Source: Laguncularia racemosa (Eukaryota > Streptophyta > Magnoliopsida > Myrtales > Combretaceae). Taken from it: a stretch of DNA of 64,000 bases. Location of the stretch: NCBI GenBank assembly GCA_037954665.1, contig JBBMOL010000116.1, positions 1,888,807 through 1,952,806 of the forward strand, in the 5' to 3' direction. Below, piece by piece: positions 1 to 10,693 of the stretch. The translations under genes were made by a program, and so were the position numbers. A model generated the notes under the pieces. The model did not search any database. It worked only from the letters and a program-made list of their open reading frames with translations, and was not told the DNA's origin. Numbering within the stretch: the first letter of the stretch is position 1; every line of letters starts with the position of its first letter.

Positions 1-926
1 TTTGATGGAAAATGTTCATCAAATGATGTAATTATAATCTCTATTTGTAACATTCACCAAGTAACCACAATAAGGATTGAAAATCACATGGAAATCAGAT
101 CAAAGAAAGTAATAAAACCATGAAATCCACTTCCCCCTTTCAATCACAAATTCTTGCCACAAGCTAAAATGATATATATGATTCAAGTGCTTAATGAACA
201 ATCAATCTTAAAAGTTGATTATTCACTAAAAACAAACACAAATATGTCCAAGAAAGATTCAAATCTACCCTAGATATGACTCAGTAGAGAAGAAATGAAC
301 ATACAACAAAGATGGAATCGATATGACTCACAATTCCCCTTCGCCACACTCGCCATAATTCCAATTCTTGGGTTGAAATTGATAAGAGTTTTGAACTAAG
401 GAAAGAACCCTAATTCCACACGTGAAAGTGTCTCTCAATTCTGCAAAAAATGGCCTTCTCAAACCCTCTCTTAAGCAAGTATTTATACTTGCTATTCCTA
501 GGGTTAGAAAGTAGTCAAAATTACAAGTTTGCCACTTTAAAGGTGGCTAGTCCTAAATGAAAATTACAAGGAAATAAAAATGTCCCAAAATGATTACAAC
601 ATAAATAGTCCATGCAAATGAAAAATATATAAAAGAAATTGGTATTCAAGATGCCGGTCTTCTATAGGATCTATCGGCCTAGCTCATCGCCGGTTTAAGT
701 CGGTCCGTGGATAACCCATAAGCTGAGTCTGAGGGAGTTTGTCCATTGCCCTATAAAATATGATAAGTGTGCCTGTTGGAAAATACAATACAAGAATAAT
801 AGAAAAGAGGTTAATTTATAAATAATTTCGAGGTCGATCTGCTCAGAATGGGCCCTCATCGCCAAAATTCGAATTCCTTTAGTTTTTGCCCTAATGATAG
901 GTCTTGTCAAATTTTGATTCCTATCA
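1..926 (-). repeat. 3' LTR of element A (truncated by window edge)
   Basis: This matches 3420-4341 almost base for base, so about 110 bp lie outside the window. It ends CCTATCA at 926. Minus-strand promoter module: an inverted repeat containing the TATA box at 475-492 and a second inverted repeat (GCCAC...GTGGC) at 531-547. Confidence 0.93.
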
Positions 927-2192
927 TCTCCTCGGTGGTGATTGTTTTCTTTCCTCCATTTCCAGGATGTATCTCATTTGCAACACAAATAATGACCCAT
1001 TATCCACTGAGGTGTCCCCTAACTCAACCCATTTCTCTGATATTGTATCCTCCTTTTCTAACTCATTTGTATGTCGCTGATCCTCATGGTCTTTTAGTGG
1101 TTGCCCTAACTGCTCATTGCCTTCTAAGACCTCTGAAGGTGAGCACAAATGTCTCTGAACATTCTGGCTCTCTAATGATAGACTCATCTGACTCTGATCC
1201 TCAGAATACTCCAATGGTTTACTCAACTGCTCGTGAACCTCTAGTATCTCTAAAGGAGAACATAACTGACCCTGAACAGTTTGGTTCCCTGGTAGTCTGC
1301 TCCTAGTAACCTGGAATGAATAGGATTGCCTCTGTCTTTCCACTTTCAGGGCTAACTGTATAGCCTCATCAAGTGTATTATATCTCTAAAGCTCAACTAC
1401 ACAAGCTATCTCATACTTCAACCTAAATACAAAACGTGCTAGGTTTTGTTCAGGAGGTTCAACTGATCTACATCTGATCACTAGTGTCTCAAACTCCTGT
1501 ACGTAGTCATCCACTGTTTTACTCGCCTATCTCAGTGTCTAGAGACGCATAAATAACTCATGCCTGTAGTGTTCCGGTACAAACCTGTTCCTCAAAACTC
1601 GTTTCATGTCTCTCCAAGTGTGTATTTCGGTCTCTCCATCCCTTCGCCTGCTGATCACCATATTTTTCCACCACAAAGCGGCATACCCTATGAACTCTAC
1701 AGCTGCAAGACGTACCTTGGAGTCATCATCAATCTCATAACAGTCGAAAAGACCCTCAACTTGGTCTTCCCAGTCTAGGTAATCATCTGCGGAACCCCTA
1801 CCATCAAATGAAGGCATTTGTAGCTTCACATACTCTAATTCTCGAGGTGGTCTAAATTCCCTGTCTAGGTATGGATTAACCTCACAATTATCATCTCTGT
1901 CTTCCCTAAGAGCATGATAATCTCCTTCTACTCCTCTCCCCAAATTTCCTCTAATTGCCCTTTCTCTCTGGACATTCTGAGGAGCTACTCTAGGTGGTGC
2001 CTGAAGGTTTGCCACAGGTGGTGGTGGTAATGTCATCCTATCAATTCTTGTTGCTAATGTAGCATTAATTGTGGTAAGGTCCTGAAGTTGCTCATCTAAA
2101 GTTCTTCCACTTGTATTTCGATGACTGGGTTTGCTACCCACTTGGCTATTGGCCTCATTGTCAATGCCCCCATTCACACTATCATTTGATAT
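927..2192 (-). pseudogene. gag: Element A gag remnant fused to the element's C-terminal tail
   Basis: The minus-strand reading gives a retrotransposon gag: an N-terminal Asn/Gly-rich part, a proline-rich stretch, then the capsid-like region with SFDGRGSADDYLDWEDQVEG and ALWWKN near 1750-1640. The expected start at 2192-2190 reads ATA, where sister elements have ATG before SNDSVNGG. Stops interrupt the middle (about 1344-1538), mostly TAG or TAA at Gln positions. At about 1300 the gag sequence (KVERQRQ...) passes straight into the repeat-rich tail seen in element E, so the zinc knuckle and protease are deleted. Gag would package the RNA; this copy cannot make the full protein. Confidence 0.85.
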
Positions 2193-3307
2193 GTTTGTGG
2201 ATGCGATTTATTTAAAGTACAAATGTAATCTCAAATAATTGTAGCACACTCCCTTCACTTCACTACGTCACAATAACAAGTTTGGATAACAACACACACA
2301 CTTGTATGCCCATGGTGCAACAAGTCACCAATGCAACAAATACTTCTTATCACTTCAAATATAATAGAATAATTGAAGCACAAATAAATACTTCCAAGTA
2401 GTTAAGATATTGAATTCAACTAAGCAAGTGTTTAAGTAATAATACCCAATAACTTTTATACTTAAATGCTTATATTTGAATTTCAAACTTCACTACTTAA
2501 CTTCCTTAATTAGCCACGGTTCACACTCACACTTTATCTTAATGTGCAGCACCTTACTCCACACAACTCCACAAATTTACACCACCACACGCACCTCAAT
2601 CACGGTGCACTCACTTCACCAATAACTCCTACGGCAACAACAACAAATTGCACTCCACTTCCACGGCAATGATAACAAATGGCTACAACAACAAATACAC
2701 TCCACTTCAACGGCAATAATAACAAAATATACTTCACTTTCCACAAGTTCGAACTGCAACTCACAACAAAATAGGCAGCAACTCAAATTTGAATTTCAAT
2801 CTCTTCACTAATTGCAAGCCTTCCTCAATTGGTAAGAAATGAATTTCAAATTCAAATAACACTCATTAACTCCCACAACTTAATGGAATGTGTTTGAATT
2901 CAAATAGATTCCTTACTACTCAACTCAATGCAAATTTGTAAATTGCACTTTTCCAATTCAAAATTACACGATGGAAATCAAACAACCCTCATAACCTCCT
3001 TCACGCCACAACTAGTCACGACAAGAAATTGGTGAGTTTTCAAGTTCAAAAATTGTTGATTTAAACAACACTTCTATGCTTCTTTCCTTCCACGAAAATT
3101 ATTAATCACAAGAAGATACAACAACCTTCCAAATCCAACTCCAACAAACAGCAAATTAAAATTCCAACCAAGGTAATTTTTGCAAACCCAAAGCCACACA
3201 ACAACACAATTTGCGGTTCAAATTGAATCCCCTAATTGAAGATGATAATTCACGAAATCAAACAACAATAAATCCCTTCTCTCAACTTGTGCTCTGATAC
3301 CAAAAGA
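2193..3307 (-). other. Untranslated leader of element A
   Basis: About 1.1 kb between the PBS and the gag start, rich in CAA/CAC on the plus strand and without a convincing open frame. The leaders of E, F and K are similar in length and composition, as expected for a packaging/leader region. Confidence 0.7.
3291..3302 (-). promoter_or_regulatory. PBS of element A (tRNA-iMet type)
   Basis: The minus strand reads TGGTATCAGAGC five bases inside the 5' LTR. This is the usual plant retrotransposon complement to the initiator tRNA-Met 3' end. Confidence 0.92.
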
Positions 3308-4341
3308 TGATGTGCTCAAAACCACTTTGAAACACAATCAATTGACTCAAGAAAACAAGTCTTAAGTCAATCACAAACCGGTCCACTAATGAGACAATTC
3401 ATGTGAACACCTTGTAGATTTTGATGGAAAATGTTGATCAAATGATGTAATTATAATCCCTATTTGTAACATTCACCAAGTAACCACAATAAGGATTGAA
3501 AATCATGTGGAAATCAGATCAAAGAAAGAAGTAAAACCGTGAAATCCACTTTCCCCTTTCAATAACAAATTCTCGCCACAAGCTAAAATGATATATATGA
3601 TTCAAGTGCTTAATGAACAATCAATCTTAAAATTTGATTATTCATGAAAAACAAACACAAATATGTCCAAGAAAGATTCAAATCTACCCTAGATATGACT
3701 CAGCAGAGAAGAAATGAACATACAACAAAGATGGAATCGATATGACTCACAATTCCCCTTCGCTGCACTCGCCATAATTCCAATTCTTGGGTTGAAATTG
3801 ATAAGAGTTTTGAACTAAGGAAAGAACCCTAATTCCACATGTGAAAGTGTCTCTCAATTCTACAAAAAATGGCCTTCTCAAACCCTCTATTAAGCATGTA
3901 TTTATACTTGCTACTCCTAGGGTTAGAAAGTAGTCAAAATTACAAGTTTGCTACTTTAAAGGTGGCTAGTCCTAAATGAAAATTACAAGTAAAAGTGTCC
4001 CAAAATGATTACAACATAAATAGTCCATGCAAATGAAAATTATATAAAAGAAATTGGTCTTCAAGATGCCGGTCTTCTATAGGATCCATCGGCCCAGCTC
4101 ATCGCTGGTTCAAGTCAGTTCATAGATAACCCACAAGCTGAGTCTGAGGGAGTTTGTCCATTGCCCTATAAAATATGATAAGTGTGCCTGTTGGAAAACA
4201 CAATAGAAGAATAATAGAAAAGAGGTTAATTTATAAATAATTCCGGGGTCGATCTGCTGAAAATGGGCCCTCATCGCCAAAATTCGAATTCCTTTAGTTT
4301 TTGCCCTAATGATAGGTCATGTTGGATTTTGATTCCTATCA
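3308..4341 (-). repeat. 5' LTR of element A
   Basis: A 1034-bp LTR from TGATGTGC to CCTATCA on the plus strand. The TATA inverted repeat lies at 3894-3911, with one mismatch from the palindrome. It differs from the 3' LTR by scattered substitutions and small indels, so the insertion is not recent. Confidence 0.93.
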
Positions 4342-5239
4342 CTAAGACTATTCCCTCTCTTACCATGAAATGGCATTTTTCCCAGTTAAGAAGCAGAGTA
4401 GTTTCCTTGCATCTCTTAAGCACACATCTTAAATTTGTTAGACATGTTTCGAATGACTTCCCAAAAACAGAAAAATCATCCATGAATATTTCAATAAAAT
4501 TTTCTAACATGTTAGAAAATGTGGACATGATGCATCTTTGAAATGTAGCGGGTGCATTACAAAGACCAAAGGGAATTCTCCTAAAGGAAAATGTTCCATA
4601 AGGACAAGTAAAGGTGGTTTTCTCTTAGTCCTCGGGTGCTATATGGATTTGATTGTAACCAGAGTAACCATCTAAAAAGCAGTAATAATCATGCCCTGTA
4701 AGTTTTTCTAACATCTAATCTATGAAAGGGAGAGGGAAATGATCTTTGCAGGTGGCATCATTCAGTTTTCTATAGTTTATACAGACTTTCCAACCAGTTA
4801 TAGTGCGAGTGGGAATTAATTCATTAGCCTCATTTTTTACTACAGTCATACCACCTTTTTTTAGTACAACTTGGATAGGACTAACCCATTTACTATCAGA
4901 AATTGGAAAAATAATGCCTGCATCTAACAATTTAAGCACTTCTTTTTTTACAACTTCCTTAAGAGTTGGGTTAAGTTTTCTTTGTGGTTGTACTGTAGGT
5001 TTGCACTCAGCCTTAAGAAATATCCTATGAGTACAAATTGAAGGGCTAATTCCCTTAATATCAGCAATGGTCCACTCGATAGCTTCCTTATGCTCTCTTA
5101 GAACATCCAAAAGTTGTTGGTCTTGATCACCTGTCAAAGAAGAAGAAATGATTATTGGCAAAGTATCATCTGTTCCAAGATATGCATATTTTAAATGACT
5201 AGGTAATGGTTTAAGCTCAAGCATCGAGGGTTGTGTCAA
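4342..5239 (-). pseudogene. pol: Athila reverse transcriptase (N-terminal and palm part)
   Basis: 5239-4715 encodes the region before and at the start of RT, including VLKLLDAGIIFPISDSKWVS, the GGMTVV segment and GWKVCINYRKLNDATCKDHF. After a stop it resumes to the active site FMDD at 4486-4475, then LNWEKCHFMV. Coding ends abruptly at 4342, where the LTR of A begins within the ...EGIVLG... motif that follows the active site in Athila RTs. Upstream, 5240-5371 is a linker with stops. The active-site Asp pair is intact but the enzyme is truncated and interrupted. Confidence 0.88.
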
Positions 5240-5371
5240 TGATAGAACTAGCTTCTTCTCACTTGTTCTTAGCTCCTCATAGTAGTGAGCTCGAATTTCT
5301 AATGCTTATTCCACACATTCTTCAATTGGTTCTTCATCATCACTCCATTTATCTATATCCTTGAGAACTAA

Positions 5372-5672
5372 TTATATTGTCTCCATACTTGCATTCTCTT
5401 CAATATTCTCACAGGAAACTTCATCAATAACATCAATTGTGTAACAAGACTTACAATCATCAAATTTCTTAATGGTCTCATAAACATTAAAAGTAACTTC
5501 TTCATCCATAACTCTCAAGGTCAGCTTACCTGTTGCAAGGAATGGTCTTCCTAAGATCATGGGTACCTCTCTATCTTCTTCCATTTCCAAGACTATAAAG
5601 TCAATTGGAAAGATGGATTTGTCCACTTTTACTAGGACATTCTCCACTATATCCTTTGGGTACTTGACACTT
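5372..5672 (-). pseudogene. Athila protease, C-terminal part only
   Basis: The minus-strand reading gives SVKYPKDIVENV, DFIVLEMEED and MILGRPFLATGKL, the last being the conserved hydrophobic C-terminal motif of retropepsins. The catalytic Asp segment expected upstream is absent because element B begins at 5673 and the Athila sequence beyond B resumes only in the gag linker. A stretch of Athila was therefore lost together with the 3' end of B. Confidence 0.85.
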
Positions 5673-6361
5673 TGATACGATTCCAAGAGCGAAAATACGA
5701 GCACCAAAAAAAGGAGGACATAGGCGTCGGGAGGACCCAAGGAGAAGTCCGGCCAGCTTTAAGCCGGCCTTGAATAAAGGTCGGTCGAGTTCACTTCAAG
5801 GCCGCTGGCCTTGGAGCCGGCCTAAGTGAAGGTCGTTGGCTTTTGGTGCCGGCTTAAGTGAAGGTTGCCGGCCTTGAATATTTTCGCACATATTTTTTAA
5901 GTAGATATAAATAGGGTCCTTAGGGTTTTTTGTGGGGGATTATCATTTTGATTGTAAAACAAAGACACTTGAGTGTGTGAGAATCCTCTTTGGATATCTT
6001 TGAATATTGGGGATTGATTTTTCTCTTTATTCTTGTTGTTCTTATCAAATTCTTGGTTCTATAGAATTTATGGCTAGCATCGTTATTGAATTCTTAGAAT
6101 TATTTAACCATGGTGATTGATTTATAGAACGTGGTCTCTATCGTTCTATGATTTAATTGCAAAATAGTTGAATTTTATCAATCTTGGCATCTATAGATTG
6201 ATAATTTTATTCATACCTTTGATTTTATACGTTAGTATCAAAATCCAGAAAAACCTAAAATTTTGTGTTATTTGATTGTTGTTGACAATTTGGTTCGTGT
6301 GAAGGAATTAGAATCCGTTTTCAAAATCATTTGGTTTCAGAGCATATCCAAATTCGCATCA
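5673..6361 (+). repeat. 5' LTR of element B
   Basis: 689 bp, TGATACGATT...TTCGCATCA. It holds repeated GC-rich motifs of the GGCCGGCCTTGAA type (about 5750-5880) and a TATA-like AGATATAAATAGGG at about 5903-5916. Confidence 0.88.
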
Positions 6362-6363
6362 TT

Positions 6364-6375
6364 TGGTATAAGAGC
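6364..6375 (+). promoter_or_regulatory. PBS of element B
   Basis: TGGTATAAGAGC, one base from the tRNA-iMet PBS TGGTATCAGAGC, two bases after the LTR end. Confidence 0.85.
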
Positions 6376-6676
6376 GAAGGTTGGATTCGTAAGGATTCAG
6401 AGCGAAGGATTCGATCAAATCGAGGGTTAAATTGGTAAGGTTGTTGATTCTTAATTCAATTGTAGTTTTAATTCAATACTGCTATTGGTTGGGAAATTTG
6501 GAAATTTGTTTTGTGAATTGTATTGCTGTGAATTGGTGATTGGGCTGTAGTTGAGAATTGGGGTTTTCGCTGAATTCAGTTGTTGGGTGTTAAATTGCTG
6601 TGAAATTGGTGTTTGGGGCTGTTGTTAGGAATTAGGTTGTTGGTGAATTTCTATTGCTGACTATTGAAGGGTAGAG

Positions 6677-8281
6677 ATGTCGTCGTAAGGAAGTGTTCAA
6701 AATAACAATAATAGGAATGATGCTAATAATGGGGGTGAGGTTGTGACTAAGGCTGAGTTCAATCAAATCCAAGAAAATCTTAGATTGATTATGGAGAGAT
6801 TAGAGGTTAGGGATAGAAGAAGCCATAGTGGTGCAGGAATTAGGAGGAGACACTTTAGTAGTGAATCTGATACTAGTAGTGGAAGGAATAGGAGAGGAAA
6901 CAATGTTGATAGGTGTAAGGGGATTGAAAACATCAAGCTTAAAATTCCACCTTTCACTGGTAGTAGTAAACCAGAGGAATTCCTAGACTGGGTGCCACGG
7001 GTTGAGAAGGTATTTGACTGTTATGAGTGGGATGAGCGCATGAAGGTGAAAATGGCGTCTCTAGCATTCTCTGAATATGCTAGTTTGTGGTAGGATAAAT
7101 TACAAGCTGAGAGACGTAGGGTTGATGAGGAGAAAGTGCATTCATGGGCTTTGATGAAAAGGTTGATGAGACGCAGATTTGTGCCAGACTACTATAAATA
7201 GGAGATACTGATGGAGTTGTAATCCTTGAGGCAGGGTAAGAAGAGCATGTGAAGGAGTTTGAGACATTAGTGGCAAGATGTGATATCAGGGAAACATCAG
7301 ATGAATCTATAGCTCATTTCATCCATGGGTTGAAGATGGACATTGCCAGTGTAGTGGAACTCCAACATTATCGGACTCTTGAGGATGTGATTAAATTAGC
7401 TGTCGGGTAGAGCGGCATCAACACAAGCGGGATTAGAGATGGTGGGATCAGAAATCATATCAACACCATAAATCAGATGATGGTGAGAGGGAGAAGGAAA
7501 GGAAGGAAAAGGGAAAAGCAGTCGTTAGTGAGGTTGTTGACCAAACACAACAAAAGAGGAGAAGGGATATCAAATGTTTCAAGTGTTTAGGACTTGGTCA
7601 TATTGCTTCTCAATGTCTTAATAAAAGGGTTATGGTCATCAAGGGGGACAAAGTTGAGAGTGAAGAAGAAGAACAGAAGAGTACTGAGGCAGAAGAGGAA
7701 GATGAAGACATTATAGTGAGTCCAGTACAGGGAGATATGCTAATGGTTCAGCAGGATGAAACTGTTCCTAATCAAAGGGCCAGTTTATTCCATATCCAGG
7801 GCATAGTGCAGGGAAAGACTTGTTTGATTGTGGTAGACACAGGTAGTTACACTAATGTTGCTTCAGCAAACTGGGTTACTAAGTTGGGTTTGCAGGTGGA
7901 GCAGCATCCAAGACCTTATGCACTTCATTGGTTGAGTCCATAGGGAGCTATTTATGTATACAAACAGGTTCGTGTTCCATTGCTTATTGGTGATTATACT
8001 GACGAAATTGTTTGTGATGTAGCTCCCATGGAAGCTACACATTTGATCCTTGGAAGACCTTGGCAGTATGACCTCAGAGCCAAGTATGATGGATACACCA
8101 ATGAGTATACCATTTAGCAACATGACAAGACATACAAGCTTCTTCCTATGAGTCCAACTGAAGTACATAACAAAAGACTGATTTGCCTTAAGAAGCCCAA
8201 GGGAAAGAGGAGTTTGTTTATGTAGCCTAGCAGGATGGACGATACAGATTCGAGGTCGAATCATTTTCAACATGGAGGGAA
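6677..8281 (+). pseudogene. gag-pro: Element B gag-protease
   Basis: The start ATG at 6677 is in frame with the long gag stretch (6743-7093); codon 4 is TAA. Gag shows IKLKIPPFTGSSKPEEFLDW and a tryptophan-rich segment ending in TAG where a Trp is expected. A zinc knuckle CFKCLGLGHIASQC lies at 7575-7616, then an acidic linker and the protease active site DTG at 7836-7844. Further on, LILGRPWQYD is the C-terminal protease motif. After EVHNKRL the frame goes directly to a basic tail and the PPT (GGAGGGAA). Frameshifts and several stops make it non-functional. Confidence 0.85.
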
Positions 8282-8371
8282 TGATACGATTCCAAGAGCG
8301 AAAATACGAGCACCAAAAAAAGGAGGACATAGGTGTCAGGAGGACCCAAGGCGAAGTTCGGCCAGCCTTAA
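8282..8371 (+). repeat. Truncated 3' LTR of element B (90 bp)
   Basis: TGATACGATTCCAAGAGCG... matches 5673-5762 with a few changes and stops at a GGCCAGC.TTAA block. The flanking sequence is then Athila gag linker on the minus strand. Confidence 0.88.
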
Positions 8372-9789
8372 CCTCTTTTTCCTCAAGTTTCTTATCAACT
8401 ATTTCCTTACCACTTCTTAGCATAATAGCATTTACACCCTTAGGATTCTGCTCAGTATTGCTAGGTAAAGACCTAGATGGTCTATTACTCAACTGTTGAG
8501 ACATCTGACTAAGCTGATTCTCAAGATTCCTAATGGTAGCTTGTTGATTCTACAACATTGTGTCAGTCTTTTGCATATAACTTATCATGAGTTCTTCCAT
8601 TTTAGACTGACTTTGCTGAGAAGAGGTATTATGATTAGAATATTGTTGATGGGGGGTGGGGGGTATTATGATTAGGACCTTGCTTTTGAAATCCAAGTGG
8701 TTTAAGTGCGTTGTTATCATTTCTCCATGAGAAATTTAGATGGTTACACCACCTTGGATTGTAGGTGTTTAAATAAGGTCCTTGATTACGTCTTTGGAAA
8801 TTGTTGACAAAATTTACTTGCTCTCCATAGGATGAGGAGGAAAAGTTTCTAGATGGGCACTCAAGAGTTGAGTGTGGTCCTGAGCATAACTCATAACAAG
8901 AAATTTGATTAACATTAAAAGAAGGTGCAGAGGTGAGTTTACTTACCTAGGAGGTAAGAGCTGAAATCTGAGCTGTTAAGGTGTCCATGTCATTGACATA
9001 TGCCACTCTAGACTTACCTCTTTCATGTTGCCAATTATGTGCACTAGAGGCCATTTCATCAATCAAAGCACTAGCCTCATCATACGTCTTACTCATTAGT
9101 GCACCACCAGAAGCAGCATCTACTAGAGACCTCAATGTCTCATCTAAACTGAGATAGAAAATCTCAATAAGGAGATTATCTGATAATCCATGATGGGGGC
9201 ATTTTCTTATTGCCTCCTTGAATCTTTCCCAAGTTTCATAAAGTGATTCACCACTAAACTTAGTGAAGTTTGTGATGTCATTCCTTAACCTAACAGTTTT
9301 AGTTGGTGGAAAAAATCTCCTGAAAAATTTAGATGAGAGATCAACCCAAGTGGTTACAGAGTCTTGTGGCAATGAATTATACCAAGCCCTAGCTTTATGT
9401 CTAAGTGAAAATGGAAAAAGTTGTAACTTAATTACATCATCAGATACATTATTCATTTTCACTATATTACAATATTGAAGAAATACTGCAATATGCTCAT
9501 CAGGACTCTCATTTGGATATCCTCCAAATTGATTTGATTGAACCATTTGAATGAGTGCTGGTTTCAACTCAAAATTGTTAGCCTAGATCGTAGGTCTTCT
9601 GATTGCAGGACCTGAAACAATAGGTACCGTATATTCCCGAAGTGCTCTACCAGCACCTTGAATCTGATTGTTGTTCTCATCTGCCATGTCCACTTCTTTC
9701 TTTCTTCTTTGCTCTCTTCTAAGTTGTCGCAAGGTGCGTTCTATCTCAAGATTAATTGGTAGAAGTTCAGCACTTCTACTCTTGCACAT
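8372..9789 (-). pseudogene. gag: Athila gag
   Basis: The minus-strand reading starts at 9789 (MCKSRSAELLP...), has one TAG at 9582-9580, then a long capsid region (9567-8947) with FPFSLRHKARAWYNSLP and FFPPTKTVRLRNDI. A Cys-rich segment (CYELCSGPHSTLEC, about 8915-8875) is the zinc-knuckle-like part. The linker NPKGVNAIMLRSGKEIV (near 8445) is the Athila gag-protease linker. It is cut at 8372 by the end of element B. The stop replaces a Gln codon. Confidence 0.88.
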
Positions 9790-9895
9790 AAAAAACCTTC
9801 AAAGAGAACGGGAAACGATCACACAATGATAAGAAAAAAAAAAACAATTGTGCCTAAATTAACAATAGAATCTGAAGAGGTCTAATATTAATCAT

Positions 9896-9913
9896 TCCCT
9901 GGCAACAACGCCA
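9896..9913 (-). promoter_or_regulatory. Athila PBS (tRNA-Asp type)
   Basis: The minus strand reads TGGCGTTGTTGCCAGGGA, close to the TGGCGCCGTTGCCGGGGA PBS used by Athila/Tat elements. It lies a few bases inside the LTR end. Confidence 0.9.
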
Positions 9914-10693
9914 AAAACTTGATCCACGCAAAAAAGAGATATAAAATAAGTGTGAATAAATACCGGCAAGTGTATCGGATCGGATCATGTAATATAGTGA
10001 GAGAAGAGTGTCGAACCACGAAGATTGATTAAGTAATAGACCTATATCAATTTCTACTATTATTTAGGCAATGATATTTGATGAGAATCAAAATGAATTA
10101 TATTAAATGCGCAAAAAGGGAATTGTGTTGAAAAAGGATGAATTGATGGTGGGAAAATAGAATCCACCCTAATTCTACTAATCATATTGCCTTCATGTTA
10201 TAATAACACATAGCTATATGGATTTTTACAAGAAATTGACAAAACCTTAATCCTTTTTCAAGTTTTAAAGTATTATAACCCTAATTTAATTTAATAGCTC
10301 CCGCTAATTAAAATCAATTGAGGATTCTAATTCATGATCATAAATTTCCCAATTATATGATTGCCTAATATCTTTAAAATAATTTCTCCTAATCCCTTAG
10401 TGAAAAATTAAATAAAAATATTGCATGAAACACTTAGGTTAATTTCTAATACAATTCAATAACGCCGTTTCCACATAAATTATTAAATCTTACTTAGGAA
10501 TTCCTAATAAATCCTAAATTTCTCTTTCGAGTCATTTAAATTCCTATGCATTGATTTCAATTACAAAATACAATTCATAGTAGGACTTCTCATATAAAAA
10601 TTCTGCATATTTATATGTCCTATAACATGAATATAATGATCATTTTAGTTGAATTATGGCTTCATCATGTTTCCCACAATGATGATTTAGAAC

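Larger units (their letters stand above)
1..4341 (-). mobile_element. Element A: pol-less Ty3/gypsy LTR retrotransposon, cut by the window edge
   Basis: Two direct repeats (1-926 and 3308-4341) flank a 2.4-kb internal region. Read on the minus strand, the LTR starts TGATAGGAATC and ends GCACATCA, followed by a tRNA-iMet-type PBS; a purine run (CCGAGGAGA) lies next to the 3' LTR. The internal region codes only for gag and a C-terminal tail. No protease active site, RT, RNase H or integrase is present, so the element is non-autonomous. It is inserted in the RT of the Athila element whose coding resumes at 4342. The left end is outside the window, so the TSD cannot be checked; the right flank starts CTAAG. 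Confidence 0.9.
5673..8371 (+). mobile_element. Element B: gag-protease Ty3/gypsy element with truncated 3' LTR
   Basis: 5' LTR 5673-6361, PBS, a gag-protease region and the first 90 bp of a 3' LTR (from 8282), inserted in the Athila element in opposite orientation. RT, RNase H and integrase are absent: the protease region runs into a short tail (NHFQHGGND) resembling the end of the pol polyprotein of element G, just before the 3' LTR. The 3' LTR stops at 8371 where Athila gag linker sequence begins, so no TSD is available. Confidence 0.9.

Noticed and set aside
848..1306. A 152-codon plus-strand frame.
   Set aside because: Antisense to the gag-tail frame of element A and partly in its LTR.
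3291..3302. TGGTATCAGAGC motifs as pieces of tRNA genes.
   Set aside because: They sit within a few bases of LTR ends or form the relic inside LTRs; no tRNA body is present, so they are primer-binding sites.
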